Assembly (NCBI GenBank): GCA_017643395.1
Contig: JAEPNP010000001.1
Location: 1,261,806-1,325,805 of the forward strand
DNA from: Rhodothermales bacterium
GTDB taxonomy: Bacteria > Bacteroidota > Rhodothermia > Rhodothermales > UBA10348
DNA length: 64,000 bases
Direction: 5' to 3'
The notes beneath the pieces were generated by a model. That model was not told the origin of the DNA and did no database searches. It was given only the letters and a program-made list of their open reading frames with translations. This document shows positions 18,132 through 27,587 of this stretch, piece by piece. Numbering within the stretch: the first letter of the stretch is position 1; every line of letters begins with the position of its first letter. A program made the translations under genes and the position numbers.

Positions 18132-21100
18132 ATGGCACGCAGCAATACTCGCGCGTTCGCAATTTTTTTGTCGATCCTGGGCCTGGCAGGTGTGGCCGAG
18201 GCCCGTCAATCGGAACAGTATCCCATCCTCTTCGGCGATGGCTCGCGGACGCAGGCGTTGGTAATTGGCTTTGACGACCTTGCCTCCGACGGCCTGGACA
18301 TTGGTCTTGACCAACTGGCCCCGCCACCGGCGCCGAGCGGCTTCGATGTGCGACTGGACTGGAACGGCGAGCAGTATTTTGTAGACATGCGATCCAGACC
18401 GGATGCAGGGGCCACGGCAACCTTCCGCGTCCTGTTCGACGCGGAGGACCTGACCTCGCTCTCGGTTTCTTGGGATGCCGACGCACTCCGCGCCGCGCGA
18501 CGGTCATTTATCCTTCAGGAGCCCGGAGGCGGGGGATTCTCCCTGGACATGACGGGCACCTCCAGCATTGCTCCGGCCACCGTGCCAGGGATTGCTGCTC
18601 CAAAGGCGTTCGAAATCGTCGTCGGACTCCCCTTGCCGCCATCCGCGTTGGACGACTCCGCTACGTTGGACGAGGACGGAGCCATCACGATAGATCTCCT
18701 CGCGAATGACACGGATCCCTCGGGAGATGGGCTCGAACTGTTTTCTTTAACGACGCCCGCCCATGGCACCCTGGCTGACAACGGGGATGGAACGGTGGAC
18801 TACGCGCCTGATGAGAATTACTTCGGGCCCGACAGCTTCGAGTACACGGTCTTCAACGGACAACTTGCCACCGCTTCGGTGGCCATCACAGTTGTCCCGG
18901 TCAATGATCCCCCCGAAGCCTTGGACGACAGCGGTACCGTGGACGAGGACGGGGTGCTGGAGTTGGACTTGCTCTCGAACGACGTGGACGTTGAGGCAGA
19001 CGCGCTCTCGCTGGTTTCATTTACAACACCTGCCAGCGGCTCCATCGAGGATCCCGGGCTCGCAGCTTCAAAGCGAGGTGCCGCAGATCTCGTGTATCGG
19101 CCTGACCCCGATTTTCACGGGAGTGATTCGTTCACCTACGTAGTGGATGACGGCAATGGCGGGCAGGACACGGGAGTCGTAGTCATCACCGTCAACGCGG
19201 TCAACGATCCTCCCTCTGCCACGGACGATGAGGTCCAGACCACCCTGGACAATTCCCTGTCGATCGATGTCCTGGCCAACGATTCTGATGTGGAGGGTGA
19301 TCAACTGAGCATTGATTCTTTCCAACAGCCGTCGCACGGCTCGACAACCCTCGACGACGGCGGTACACCCGAGGACGCGGCTGACGACCGCCTGATTTAC
19401 ACTCCGCAGGCCGGATACCACAATCAGGACGGCAGCCCCGACAGCTTTCGCTACACCGTCACCGATGGGAGCGCGACCAGTGAAGCCACCGTTTTCGTTA
19501 CGGTGCTGAACAACAACCCCCCAACTGTGCAAGCGGATACCGTGACCCTGGACGAAGACTCAAGTGCTCGGGTTGCCCCACTTGCGAACGACTCGGATTT
19601 GGACGGAGAGGCGCTGACGCTCGGATCTCTCGGCCAACCGGTCAACGGAACCGCGATCGACAACGGCGACGGAACAGTAACCTATAGGCCCCAGGCGGAT
19701 TTCTGGGGACAAGATGCCTTCTCGTATGAGGCGGTCGATGAGCGGGGTGCCCGCTCTACCAGCCAGGTGGCGGTGACGGTCCGTGCCGTCAACGATCCCC
19801 CCGTGGCCGTCCTGGATCAACTGCAGACCGATCAGGGAGCGCCTGCTTCTGTTGACCCGCTCGCCAACGACACCGACGTCGATAGTGCATCGTTGAGTCT
19901 GGCTGGGGTGGACCCTGCCGACCACGGAACGGTCTTCGTCAACGCAGACCAGACGGTAACGTACACGCCGCCCCGCGGCTTTGCCGGCTCTGACCGGTTC
20001 GAGTACCGGGTGACCGACGGAATCCTGGTGTCCCAAGGCGTGGTCCTGGTGGAGGTGAGAGACATCAATGTGGCACCTGTGGCGGCTGATGACACCGCGG
20101 AGATTGACGAAGATGGGCAGGTGTCCATCGACGTGCTAAGCAATGACACCGATGCGGACGGAGATCAGGTTTCCATTACTTCGGTCTCTCCTGGTGTACA
20201 TGGGCAGGCGAGCGCCGGTTCGGATGGGACCATTGTTTACCAGCCCGACCCAGACTTCAACGGGACCGACCTGTTTGCCTATACCATATCGGATCCTGAT
20301 GGCCTGGAAGCGACAGCGCAGGTTACCGTGACCGTGCAGGCGATCCCGGACGAGCCTCGGGCTCGTGACGACCAGCGATCTGCGTTTGAAGGACTTGTGG
20401 CCCGCTTTCTTCCGCTGGAAAACGACATGGACCCCGACGGTGATGCCATTCGCGTTTCGGCTGTGGGAGCTCCGGACCACGGGACGGCCGTGGTTCTGGA
20501 CGGTAGCACAGTAGGGTATACGGCGCCTTCCGGCTTTGCAGGCACGGCAAGTTTCTCGTATGAGGCCACCGATGCCACCGGACGAACGGCGTCCGCCAGC
20601 ATCTTCGTTGACGTGAAGCCGATTCCCGGCGATGACGACGGCGTGACGGTCGAGACAGAGGCAGACGCTCCCAACGGAGGTGACGGTAACGGAGACGGGG
20701 TGCCGGACGCGGAGCAGGCGCACGTCGCGAGCCTTCCAAGCGCGACGAGTGGCGACTACGTGACAGTGGCCGCCGAGCCCGGCTCTGAATTGCTCGCCGT
20801 TACTTCTACGGCGGACAACCCGGCAAGTGAGCCTCCGCCTGCAGATGCCCAGTTCCCGGCCGGCTTTCTGGCCTACGAGCTGCGAGGGGGAACTGGAAAC
20901 GAGACGCAGACAGTCACGCTCCACATGGAGTCCGGGGAATTTGATGCCTACTACAAATTTGGGCCTACCCCGGAGAACACGACCCCACATTGGTACAATT
21001 TCGCGTACGACGGCGAAACGGGCGCGGTGGTGTCCGGGAATACAATCACGCTCCACTTTCGGGATGGCCGCCGCGGAGACGACGACCTGACCGTAAACGG

Positions 21101-22919
21101 GGTTATTGTGGATCCCGGCGCGCCGGCCAAGACGGCGAATTCGCTTCCAATCGCTGCTGAGGATCTGGTCGCGACGATGGAAGATGTCCCGGTTCAGATC
21201 ACGCCACTGGCCAATGATTCCGACCCGGATATGGACGAGTTGACAATCCGGAGTTACACAGCCCCTGCCAACGGAAGTATAGACCGATCCGGACACACGC
21301 TGACCTATACGCCTGATGCCGACTTCTTCGGCCAAGACACGTTCTCCTACGTGGTAGCAGACGGCAAGGGTGGGTCAGTTTCGGCGCAGATCAGGATTAC
21401 GATCACTCCGGTCAATGATCCGCCCATCGCCCAAACGGATCACTTTCTGACCGACGAGGACATCCCCTTGTCAATCACGACGCTGCTGAGCAACGACACA
21501 GATGTGGACGATTCAAGCGCCAGCCTGACCCTGGAGCTAATCTCTGCAGCCCAGCATGGCCTGGTGGCCCGCACCTCGTCAGGTGGCGTCATCTTCACCC
21601 CTGCCGCCAATTTTTCTGGCGAGGATCGGTTTGGCTACACCGTCACCGACGGCAAGGCATCCAGTGCCGGCGTAGTTGTGGTCACCGTCGCTTCGGTAAA
21701 TGACCCGCCGACTGCAACCGAAGACCACGTGGTGATTGGCCCTGATGCGGCAGAGGTTCAGGTGTTTCCCCTTGCGAACGACACCGATATCGAGAGAGAC
21801 ATGCTGTCGCTGGTCGATGTCGGCTCTGCGGCGTTCGGCACGGCCACGCTCGTTCAGGAGTCGATCCTGTATGTACCCGGAGCAGGGTTTCCGGGTCGCG
21901 ACTCTCTGACCTACGTGGTAAGGGATGCGCCCGGCGCCGAGAGTGTGGGAACCGTGTACATCGTCAGGGGGGCGGCCGCTCCGGTGGCCACAGACGACTT
22001 GGCATCGACCCCTGAGGACACGCCTATTACCATTAGCCCGCTGGCAAACGACACCGACCCGAACGGAGACACGCTCCGCATTGTGGCTGTACAACAGCCC
22101 ACCCTCGGCACCGCTGAGTTGATGGAAGGAGGGCTCGTAGTCTACACGCCGGCTCCAGACGTATTCGGAGAGGACGTTTTCCAGTACAGCGTGGCCGATG
22201 ACAGTTTGCACACCGACGGCCACATACGGATCGAGATTACTCCTGTAAACGATGCTCCAAGATTCCCCGAGGGTAGTCCCGTATTTGTGGCACCAGGCGT
22301 CCGGGAAACGATTCAAGTTGGTGGGGTCGATCCACCGGGCCAGGATCCTGACAAGGAAGTGGTCTTTTCGTTTCGGGAAGCAGTCGATCCAGAAGGTGAT
22401 CCTATCGAATACACGTGGAGCGTGTACCCCGACTCCAGCAGGGTGGAACCTCAACTGACTGGACAGTCCTTGGGCGGGACATTCCATGTGACGTTGGGGG
22501 CGCTGGCTACAATGGCAGCGTCTACCCCAGGCGAGGTGGCCGAGGTTTGGGCCGGCGTGACAGCCGCGGACGCTGAGGCGAGATCTGACTCGGAATTGCT
22601 TCCGTTGCAACTGTCCCGAGGCCTGCTGACCAGTACCGGTTCTGACGACGTTCCCGAGGAGTTTGCGCTCCACACCAATTTCCCGAACCCGTTCAATCCG
22701 ACTACTACGATTCGCTACGATGTGCCTGAGGCCGGGCATCTCCTACTGGAGGTCTTCGACGTGCGCGGAAAACGAGTAGCTGTCCTCGCAGACGAGGTGC
22801 AGTCTCCGGGCAAACACGTCCAGACGTTTGATGCGGGCACGCTTCCGAGCGGAGTCTACCTCTATCGGCTGACATCGGGGTCGTTCACACAAGTGAAAAC
22901 CATGATTCTGATCAAGTAA
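18132..22919 (+). CDS. Giant cadherin-like tandem-repeat surface protein with T9SS sorting domain
   Basis: The 1595-aa secreted protein has a signal peptide (MARSNTRAFAIFLSILGLAGVAEA). Residues 35-160 resemble the DG.D..LD.LAPPP module of the upstream protein. About a dozen cadherin/Big_9-like units follow, each with a LDEDG/DLLANDTD start and an F.YTV.DG...VNDPP ending. Near residues 830-1000 they are interrupted by a domain with YYKFGPTPENTTPHWYNF and HFRDGRRGDDDLT, the signature of 'choice-of-anchor U' regions. The last about 85 aa start with NFPNPFNPTTTIRYDV and end in KTMILIK, a T9SS type A domain. The asparagine/aspartate loops suggest calcium-rigidified rods and an adhesin role. It is probably co-transcribed with the FG-GAP protein. 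Confidence 0.9.
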   Translation: MARSNTRAFAIFLSILGLAGVAEARQSEQYPILFGDGSRTQALVIGFDDLASDGLDIGLDQLAPPPAPSGFDVRLDWNGEQYFVDMRSRPDAGATATFRVLFDAEDLTSLSVSWDADALRAARRSFILQEPGGGGFSLDMTGTSSIAPATVPGIAAPKAFEIVVGLPLPPSALDDSATLDEDGAITIDLLANDTDPSGDGLELFSLTTPAHGTLADNGDGTVDYAPDENYFGPDSFEYTVFNGQLATASVAITVVPVNDPPEALDDSGTVDEDGVLELDLLSNDVDVEADALSLVSFTTPASGSIEDPGLAASKRGAADLVYRPDPDFHGSDSFTYVVDDGNGGQDTGVVVITVNAVNDPPSATDDEVQTTLDNSLSIDVLANDSDVEGDQLSIDSFQQPSHGSTTLDDGGTPEDAADDRLIYTPQAGYHNQDGSPDSFRYTVTDGSATSEATVFVTVLNNNPPTVQADTVTLDEDSSARVAPLANDSDLDGEALTLGSLGQPVNGTAIDNGDGTVTYRPQADFWGQDAFSYEAVDERGARSTSQVAVTVRAVNDPPVAVLDQLQTDQGAPASVDPLANDTDVDSASLSLAGVDPADHGTVFVNADQTVTYTPPRGFAGSDRFEYRVTDGILVSQGVVLVEVRDINVAPVAADDTAEIDEDGQVSIDVLSNDTDADGDQVSITSVSPGVHGQASAGSDGTIVYQPDPDFNGTDLFAYTISDPDGLEATAQVTVTVQAIPDEPRARDDQRSAFEGLVARFLPLENDMDPDGDAIRVSAVGAPDHGTAVVLDGSTVGYTAPSGFAGTASFSYEATDATGRTASASIFVDVKPIPGDDDGVTVETEADAPNGGDGNGDGVPDAEQAHVASLPSATSGDYVTVAAEPGSELLAVTSTADNPASEPPPADAQFPAGFLAYELRGGTGNETQTVTLHMESGEFDAYYKFGPTPENTTPHWYNFAYDGETGAVVSGNTITLHFRDGRRGDDDLTVNGVIVDPGAPAKTANSLPIAAEDLVATMEDVPVQITPLANDSDPDMDELTIRSYTAPANGSIDRSGHTLTYTPDADFFGQDTFSYVVADGKGGSVSAQIRITITPVNDPPIAQTDHFLTDEDIPLSITTLLSNDTDVDDSSASLTLELISAAQHGLVARTSSGGVIFTPAANFSGEDRFGYTVTDGKASSAGVVVVTVASVNDPPTATEDHVVIGPDAAEVQVFPLANDTDIERDMLSLVDVGSAAFGTATLVQESILYVPGAGFPGRDSLTYVVRDAPGAESVGTVYIVRGAAAPVATDDLASTPEDTPITISPLANDTDPNGDTLRIVAVQQPTLGTAELMEGGLVVYTPAPDVFGEDVFQYSVADDSLHTDGHIRIEITPVNDAPRFPEGSPVFVAPGVRETIQVGGVDPPGQDPDKEVVFSFREAVDPEGDPIEYTWSVYPDSSRVEPQLTGQSLGGTFHVTLGALATMAASTPGEVAEVWAGVTAADAEARSDSELLPLQLSRGLLTSTGSDDVPEEFALHTNFPNPFNPTTTIRYDVPEAGHLLLEVFDVRGKRVAVLADEVQSPGKHVQTFDAGTLPSGVYLYRLTSGSFTQVKTMILIK

Positions 22920-23032
22920 TTGGCGGAAACATGTCATGCCCCAACCGTCCGGATCAGCCTATGATCGGATGACAAATCAGATGTCCCCTCGCCGCAATAG
23001 ATTCTTTCGTAAAGGGCACAAATCGCGGTGTT

Positions 23033-23070
23033 CAGGTCGCCACTCCCGGCTAGGGGGTGGCGACCTGTTT
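23033..23070. terminator. Bidirectional terminator between convergent genes
   Basis: CAGGTCGCCAC (23033-23043) pairs perfectly with GTGGCGACCTG (23057-23067), followed by TTT. It lies between the 3' ends of the adhesin gene and the serine hydrolase gene. Confidence 0.75.
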
Positions 23071-23071
23071 G

Positions 23072-24460
23072 TCATCGTATGATGAGCACTTTCGTCTCCC
23101 ACTGGGTGCCTGATACCCCCCGAATGAGATAAACCCCCGAAGTGAGCCCGGAAACGGGCACCGGTCCGTCTCGGACAGTTCGGGTGAGGAGCTGTCGCCC
23201 CAGCAGATCATAGATCGCTACCTGCTCCGCCCCGTCTATGTGTAGCGCAGTCCCCTTGGAAACGGGGTTTGGATGCACACGCAGTGTGCCCGAAGCAGAC
23301 GGCACCTGCTTCGTTCCGGTGCTGGTCAGGTCGAGATCACGGAGGTACGCCACAACGATCGCGGCGGTGGCGACGTGGTTCGATCGATTGTCATTGTCTA
23401 CCAGAGCGATGCTGAACCCGAACTCGGGGGAGTACACCATGAGGGACGAAGACCCGGTGATCCAGCCGGAGTGTCCCCACATCTCCGTATCCGCGATCAG
23501 GTATTGCTGCACGCCCTGACCGTAGGCGGTCCAGACCTCGCCGACCCCCGACAGAGGATGCCAGTCAAGCAGGTCAGAACGGGTGGATGCCGAAAAAGAC
23601 GACTCTGCAAACAGGTACTGGGCCCATCGCGCTATATCCCCGGCTGTTGAGAACATGGAGCCTGGCGCGGCCCTGGCGCTGTTGTGCGATACCGCCAGGT
23701 AGAGCTCGCGAAAGTCGTCGAGGGTGCCGTCTCCGTTCTGATCCGACCACGTGTAAGGCACCTCGCCGTTTGGCGGTTCATCACCTCCGAAGGTGGTTGT
23801 TTCGAGCGCAAGCGGGCGAAGGAGCCTCGACCGGATCTCATCGCCCAGCGGTACGCCGGTCGCCGCTTCCAGGAGGACGTGGAGCAGCAGGAAGTTGGAG
23901 TTGGAATACGACGCCCCGGTCCCGGCGAAATAGAGCGGGGGAGCGAGGAATTCGCGCAGTACCTCATCAGGTGTCCAGACCCGGCTGAGGTCCTCCCTGA
24001 GGCGCGGCACCCGTGACGGATGATTTGTGTAGTTGTACACACCCGAGGTGTGTCCGAGCAGTTGTCGGATGGTGATTCCGGCATTCACATGGGTGTAAGG
24101 CCCGGCGAACCGGCCGAGGGCATCATCCAGCGAGAGTACGCCCTCGTCCACCAATTGCAGCACGACTGCCGCAACAAACGTTTTGGTGATACTGGCGAAC
24201 CCCATGCGGTGGTCGGGGCGCATGGGCGCCTCCGTCGCAGGGTTGCTCCAACCGTGGCCGGACGACCACACGGAGCCGTCGGGGAATGCGACGGCAACCA
24301 CGAGACCTGTCTGAGGCTGGACCTGGTACTGCGCCTCCACGAGCTCATAGAGCGACGCCGATATGACCGGATCGCTTGCCAGCTGGCCTCTTGCAAGGCA
24401 GGCCAGCGATCCCCACAAGAGGATCACGGCAGCAAGCATTGTGGTCGTTTTTCTCTTCAA
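23072..24460 (-). CDS. Secreted beta-lactamase-family serine hydrolase with T9SS sorting domain
   Basis: The 462-aa class C beta-lactamase/DD-peptidase-fold enzyme has a signal peptide, catalytic SxxK (S90-I-T-K93), the SYSNSN motif as the YxN element and WGHSGW as the HxG element. It is most like the esterase/peptidase 'beta-lactamase-related' group (PF00144); true lactamase activity is not implied. A calcium-loop-like DQNGDGTLDD segment is inserted in the middle. The C-terminal about 75 aa carry HPNPVSKGTALHI and a strand pattern ending KVLIIR, a T9SS-type domain. It is the last gene of a minus-strand run with the PD40 protein and M23 peptidase. Confidence 0.9.
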   Translation of the reverse strand: MKRKTTTMLAAVILLWGSLACLARGQLASDPVISASLYELVEAQYQVQPQTGLVVAVAFPDGSVWSSGHGWSNPATEAPMRPDHRMGFASITKTFVAAVVLQLVDEGVLSLDDALGRFAGPYTHVNAGITIRQLLGHTSGVYNYTNHPSRVPRLREDLSRVWTPDEVLREFLAPPLYFAGTGASYSNSNFLLLHVLLEAATGVPLGDEIRSRLLRPLALETTTFGGDEPPNGEVPYTWSDQNGDGTLDDFRELYLAVSHNSARAAPGSMFSTAGDIARWAQYLFAESSFSASTRSDLLDWHPLSGVGEVWTAYGQGVQQYLIADTEMWGHSGWITGSSSLMVYSPEFGFSIALVDNDNRSNHVATAAIVVAYLRDLDLTSTGTKQVPSASGTLRVHPNPVSKGTALHIDGAEQVAIYDLLGRQLLTRTVRDGPVPVSGLTSGVYLIRGVSGTQWETKVLIIR

Positions 24461-24566
24461 CGGATGGCGATTCGGTTACCCGTCCCCAATAAAGGACTCG
24501 CCGGGTCGGGATGCGGAGACTCAGGAGTGCCCCTGGAAGCCCTCAGTCCCGCCCCGGGCGGACGGT

Positions 24567-25424
24567 CTATCGTCCCGGCGCCTGGAACTCCACCACCAGC
24601 AAGTCCGAGTCGTCTCCGGCTCCGTTCAGCCTTCCGAACACCAGCGATTTCCCCAGCGCGGTGAATCCCGGACTCCACTCCCAGGCGTCCGTGTTGATGG
24701 TGTCGCCGAGGTTCACCGGGTCGCCCCAGCCGCTATCCGTTCGTGCGACGAAATACAGGTCACCACGCCCAGCTCCACCCGGTCGCTCTGAATAGAACAC
24801 CGCGCCGGTGCCATCCGGGAGGAGAGCTACCTCGCCGTCGGTGGCGTCGGAATTGAATGGAAGCACTTCGGGGTCTGACCAGGCTCCCACTTCGCCGGCC
24901 GCGAAATACGCGTCTACGGCGCCACCCCGCCTGGAATGGAAGTAGAGCCCATCGTCCGTTTCGACCGGATGACTGTCGATGTCGTCCGTGCTCAGGCTGC
25001 CGCCCAGATGCTCGGCCTCGGACCACCCGCCGTCCTGCCAGCTCACCATCCACATGTCGTTGCGGCCGTTGTCCTCCCGGCCGGGGGCTGGTCGCGCCGA
25101 GGAGAAGTACAGCCTCATCCCATCCGGCGATAGCGACGGGAGTTCATCGCCCGCGGGGTGCCCAAAGGAGACCGCTTCCGGTTCGGTCCAGGACTGGTCA
25201 GTCCTTCGCGAAACGAGGATCTGCGGCGCGTCGCTGAAGGACGCGCGACGCGTGAAGTAGAGCGTATTGCCGTCCGGCGAAAACGCCGGGCCGTACTCAA
25301 TCTGGTCGGTGCTGATGATGCCCTCCCCGAGAACAGTTGGCGTTTGGGCGCGCGCAGGCAGGGCAAGCAGGGCTACGGCGAGGACAGGGAGAAGTCGGGC
25401 CACGGCGGGAGCGAAAAAATGCAC
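24567..25424 (-). CDS. Periplasmic TolB-like PD40 beta-propeller protein
   Basis: The 285-aa product has a signal peptide (cleavage near PARAQ) and five or six PD40/WD40-like strands with motifs FSPDGNTLYFTRR, LSPDGMRLYFSSA and LPDGTGAVFYSE. This is a common periplasmic propeller with a presumed binding role. It has no C-terminal sorting domain, unlike both neighbours in the run. It lies 50 nt after the M23 peptidase gene and 106 nt before the serine hydrolase gene, in the same direction. Confidence 0.8.
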   Translation of the reverse strand: MHFFAPAVARLLPVLAVALLALPARAQTPTVLGEGIISTDQIEYGPAFSPDGNTLYFTRRASFSDAPQILVSRRTDQSWTEPEAVSFGHPAGDELPSLSPDGMRLYFSSARPAPGREDNGRNDMWMVSWQDGGWSEAEHLGGSLSTDDIDSHPVETDDGLYFHSRRGGAVDAYFAAGEVGAWSDPEVLPFNSDATDGEVALLPDGTGAVFYSERPGGAGRGDLYFVARTDSGWGDPVNLGDTINTDAWEWSPGFTALGKSLVFGRLNGAGDDSDLLVVEFQAPGR

Positions 25425-25462
25425 AGGACCCAGGCGCCTACGGGAGCCCGCCCGTTCGGGTT

Positions 25463-25482
25463 GCTTTTAATCAATTAAAAGC
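25463..25482. promoter_or_regulatory. AT-rich palindrome between M23 and PD40 genes
   Basis: GCTTTTAAT and ATTAAAAGC are perfect reverse complements separated by CA. The TAA stop of the M23 gene lies within the element. It stands out in a GC-rich background and may be an operator for the downstream genes or a processing or attenuation hairpin. Confidence 0.5.
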
Positions 25483-27112
25483 CTGGTCGAAGCACCACGC
25501 TCCTGCTCTCTGCCACGCCTCCAGCCTCGAGGCTGACCTGGTATACGCCCGCCGAAAGGCCGCGCAGATCCAGCCGCCCGGAGTGCGTCCCGGCCGAACG
25601 CTGGCCGAGGTCAATCTGAAGGCGCGATCGCCCCAGGAGGTCATACACGGTGATCATGACCGGGCCTGCAGACGGCAGGTCCGCGGCCAGTGAAAGCCAA
25701 CCAGCAGACGGATTCGGGAATGTCTCCAGCTGCAGGCGCGCCGGAGGCACCTCAGGGGCTTGGCGCGACACGGAGGTGCCGCCCAACGGCTTGCCCGGCG
25801 ACACCACGTGGTAGTACATGGTGTCCGTCCGACCCGCTTCGTCGGAGGCAATGACCTGGAATTCCGCGTTGCGCGTAGGGAAGGCGGCTGAAGGATCAAT
25901 CAGCACGTGGTTATCCACCAGGGATACGCCCGCCGGCGCGTCCACCAGTTCGTAGGCCACGGTCCCCACCGAGTGCCGAACCCGAAGTGTATCCCGCTTC
26001 ACGCCGCCGTCCAGCTTGATCGAACGGCCGGCAAGCGGGAAAAACCGGAGCGGAAAGACGGTGTTGTCACCGACCGTGAACGTCTTGCTGCGAACCGGCG
26101 CACCATCCTGCAAGAGCTCGACGGTCCAGACGCCTTCCGGAGACTCCATGGCCGACACGCGCTCCTCCCAGCCTGTATAAAGCGCATGCCACTGCACGCT
26201 GCGGGCGAAGATCACACCCTTGTTCAGCACGTCAAACTCCGCGCCGGTCGGATCCAGAATGCGCACCTGATAGGTGGCGCCGATCATGCCCTGTAGCTGC
26301 ACCCAAATGCCGAGTTCAGGCTCCGACCGGGCTACCTCCAGCGGTCGGAAGGGGCGATTCTTGAGCCGTTTGTCGCCGATGTAGTTGTTGTTCTCCGAAC
26401 CGCTCAGGTCCGTGTCCAGAAACACGTCCCAGTCCAGGATGCTGAGTTCGCGCGTCGCCGGATGCACGATGGGCTCCTTCCAAAGTGACAGCCGGGAGTT
26501 GCATGATCCCTGGTTTGGGTCCCGGGAGATCCCGTTCTCCCACAGCTCGAAGTGCAGATGCGGGTTCGGACTGGAGCCCGAAGAACCCACATAGCCGATT
26601 ACCTGCCCCGCCTCGACCCGATCGCCCGGTACGACGGACACCGAATGCGTGCGCAGATGGAAGTACTGCGAGTTGGATCCGTCGTTGTGCCGGATGTTGA
26701 TGCCGTTGGGCAGCCCGATGTACGGTGTCCAGTAGTTGCGATCGAAGTTGCCGGTCTGGGTCCACGTGACCAGCCCATCGGCCGCTGCGAGCACGGGCAC
26801 GCCCTGGTCCATGATGCGGAAGTTGTACGCCATCACGTCCGTGCCGCGATGCCCATCGTACGTGAACTGGGCGTGGCATTCCCAGTCCTGCCAGGTGCCG
26901 GCGGCCGGGTCTGTGTCCGGGCCGAGTTGCAGAAAAATGCCATCCCACTCGGCGCGGCCCAGCGGCCAGATCAGCTCAGGGATCCGGGCGATGGACTCGG
27001 TGCCCGACTCGGCGATCGCCACCTCGGAGTCCGAGACTCCGCCTCCCTGGTGATGAGGAGGGGCACAGCCGACGAGCGGCAGAGCGAGTAGAAGAACGGG
27101 GAGGAGACGCAT
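25475..27112 (-). CDS. M23-family metallopeptidase with T9SS-type C-terminal domain
   Basis: The 545-aa zinc endopeptidase of the lysostaphin/LytM type probably cuts peptidoglycan cross-links or matrix peptides. The active-site motifs are GHRGTD near residue 90 and HLHFE near 180. The N-terminus MRLLPVLLLALPLVGC is a lipoprotein signal with the cysteine at 16. A GTG at 27124 in frame would add four residues; the ATG at 27112 gives the cleaner signal. The C-terminus carries ETFPNPSAGWLSLA and GVYQVSLEAGG, a T9SS-like sorting domain, so the protein seems to have both a lipid anchor and a T9SS tail. Confidence 0.88.
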   Translation of the reverse strand: MRLLPVLLLALPLVGCAPPHHQGGGVSDSEVAIAESGTESIARIPELIWPLGRAEWDGIFLQLGPDTDPAAGTWQDWECHAQFTYDGHRGTDVMAYNFRIMDQGVPVLAAADGLVTWTQTGNFDRNYWTPYIGLPNGINIRHNDGSNSQYFHLRTHSVSVVPGDRVEAGQVIGYVGSSGSSPNPHLHFELWENGISRDPNQGSCNSRLSLWKEPIVHPATRELSILDWDVFLDTDLSGSENNNYIGDKRLKNRPFRPLEVARSEPELGIWVQLQGMIGATYQVRILDPTGAEFDVLNKGVIFARSVQWHALYTGWEERVSAMESPEGVWTVELLQDGAPVRSKTFTVGDNTVFPLRFFPLAGRSIKLDGGVKRDTLRVRHSVGTVAYELVDAPAGVSLVDNHVLIDPSAAFPTRNAEFQVIASDEAGRTDTMYYHVVSPGKPLGGTSVSRQAPEVPPARLQLETFPNPSAGWLSLAADLPSAGPVMITVYDLLGRSRLQIDLGQRSAGTHSGRLDLRGLSAGVYQVSLEAGGVAESRSVVLRPGF

Positions 27113-27211
27113 GGGGAGCCCCACAATACGGCCATTGTGCTGCGGCTACGAGGTGCAACCCGCCAGTCGTGCAGGCCGCAGCTCCAGCCGGCCCAACCGC
27201 GTGCCACACGG

Positions 27212-27562
27212 TCAGCGCCGAAATCCGCCCAAAGTGCCCAGATACGAAGGCTGAAAGCCCGCGAGGGCTTCCTTGACCTGATCGCTGGCCGGCCCGTAGA
27301 TCACGAATTCGGTGGGCTGAAACAGGCCCATGAACCGCTCGGCGAAGTTGGCGCCGAAGTTGCCCAGGTGCTCCATCACCGCCTCGGAGTCGGCGTAGCT
27401 CTCGAGGATGTGACAGGTGGCGCCGTCCTCGGAGATGTACCACTCGTAGGTGCGGGCGCCCGCTTCGTTCTTGGTGGAGGCGACCATCTCATGCATGAGT
27501 TCGCGCCAGGCATCGAGGTCGCTGACGTTTCCGCGCAGGCTCCACGAGACTGAGTGTGCCAT
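27212..27562 (-). CDS. Antibiotic biosynthesis monooxygenase (ABM) domain protein
   Basis: The 116-aa product has a dimeric alpha/beta-barrel pattern: SWSLRGNVSDLDAWRELMHEMV, then EAGARTYEWYISED and CHILESYADSEAVMEHL. ABM-fold proteins include quinol monooxygenases and many small enzymes of unknown substrate. The ATG at 27562 leaves a 25-nt gap to the ruvB stop; the 27616 start would overlap ruvB and adds a non-conserved leader. It is probably co-transcribed with ruvB. Confidence 0.75.
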   Translation of the reverse strand: MAHSVSWSLRGNVSDLDAWRELMHEMVASTKNEAGARTYEWYISEDGATCHILESYADSEAVMEHLGNFGANFAERFMGLFQPTEFVIYGPASDQVKEALAGFQPSYLGTLGGFRR

Positions 27563-27587
27563 GGGTATCCAGGGGTTTGGGTTGGAC

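Noticed and set aside
18132-22919. CRISPR-like repeats suggested by the periodic NDTD/VNDPP units
   Set aside because: The periodicity is at protein level (about 90 aa) with diverged codons; there are no short identical repeats with unique spacers.
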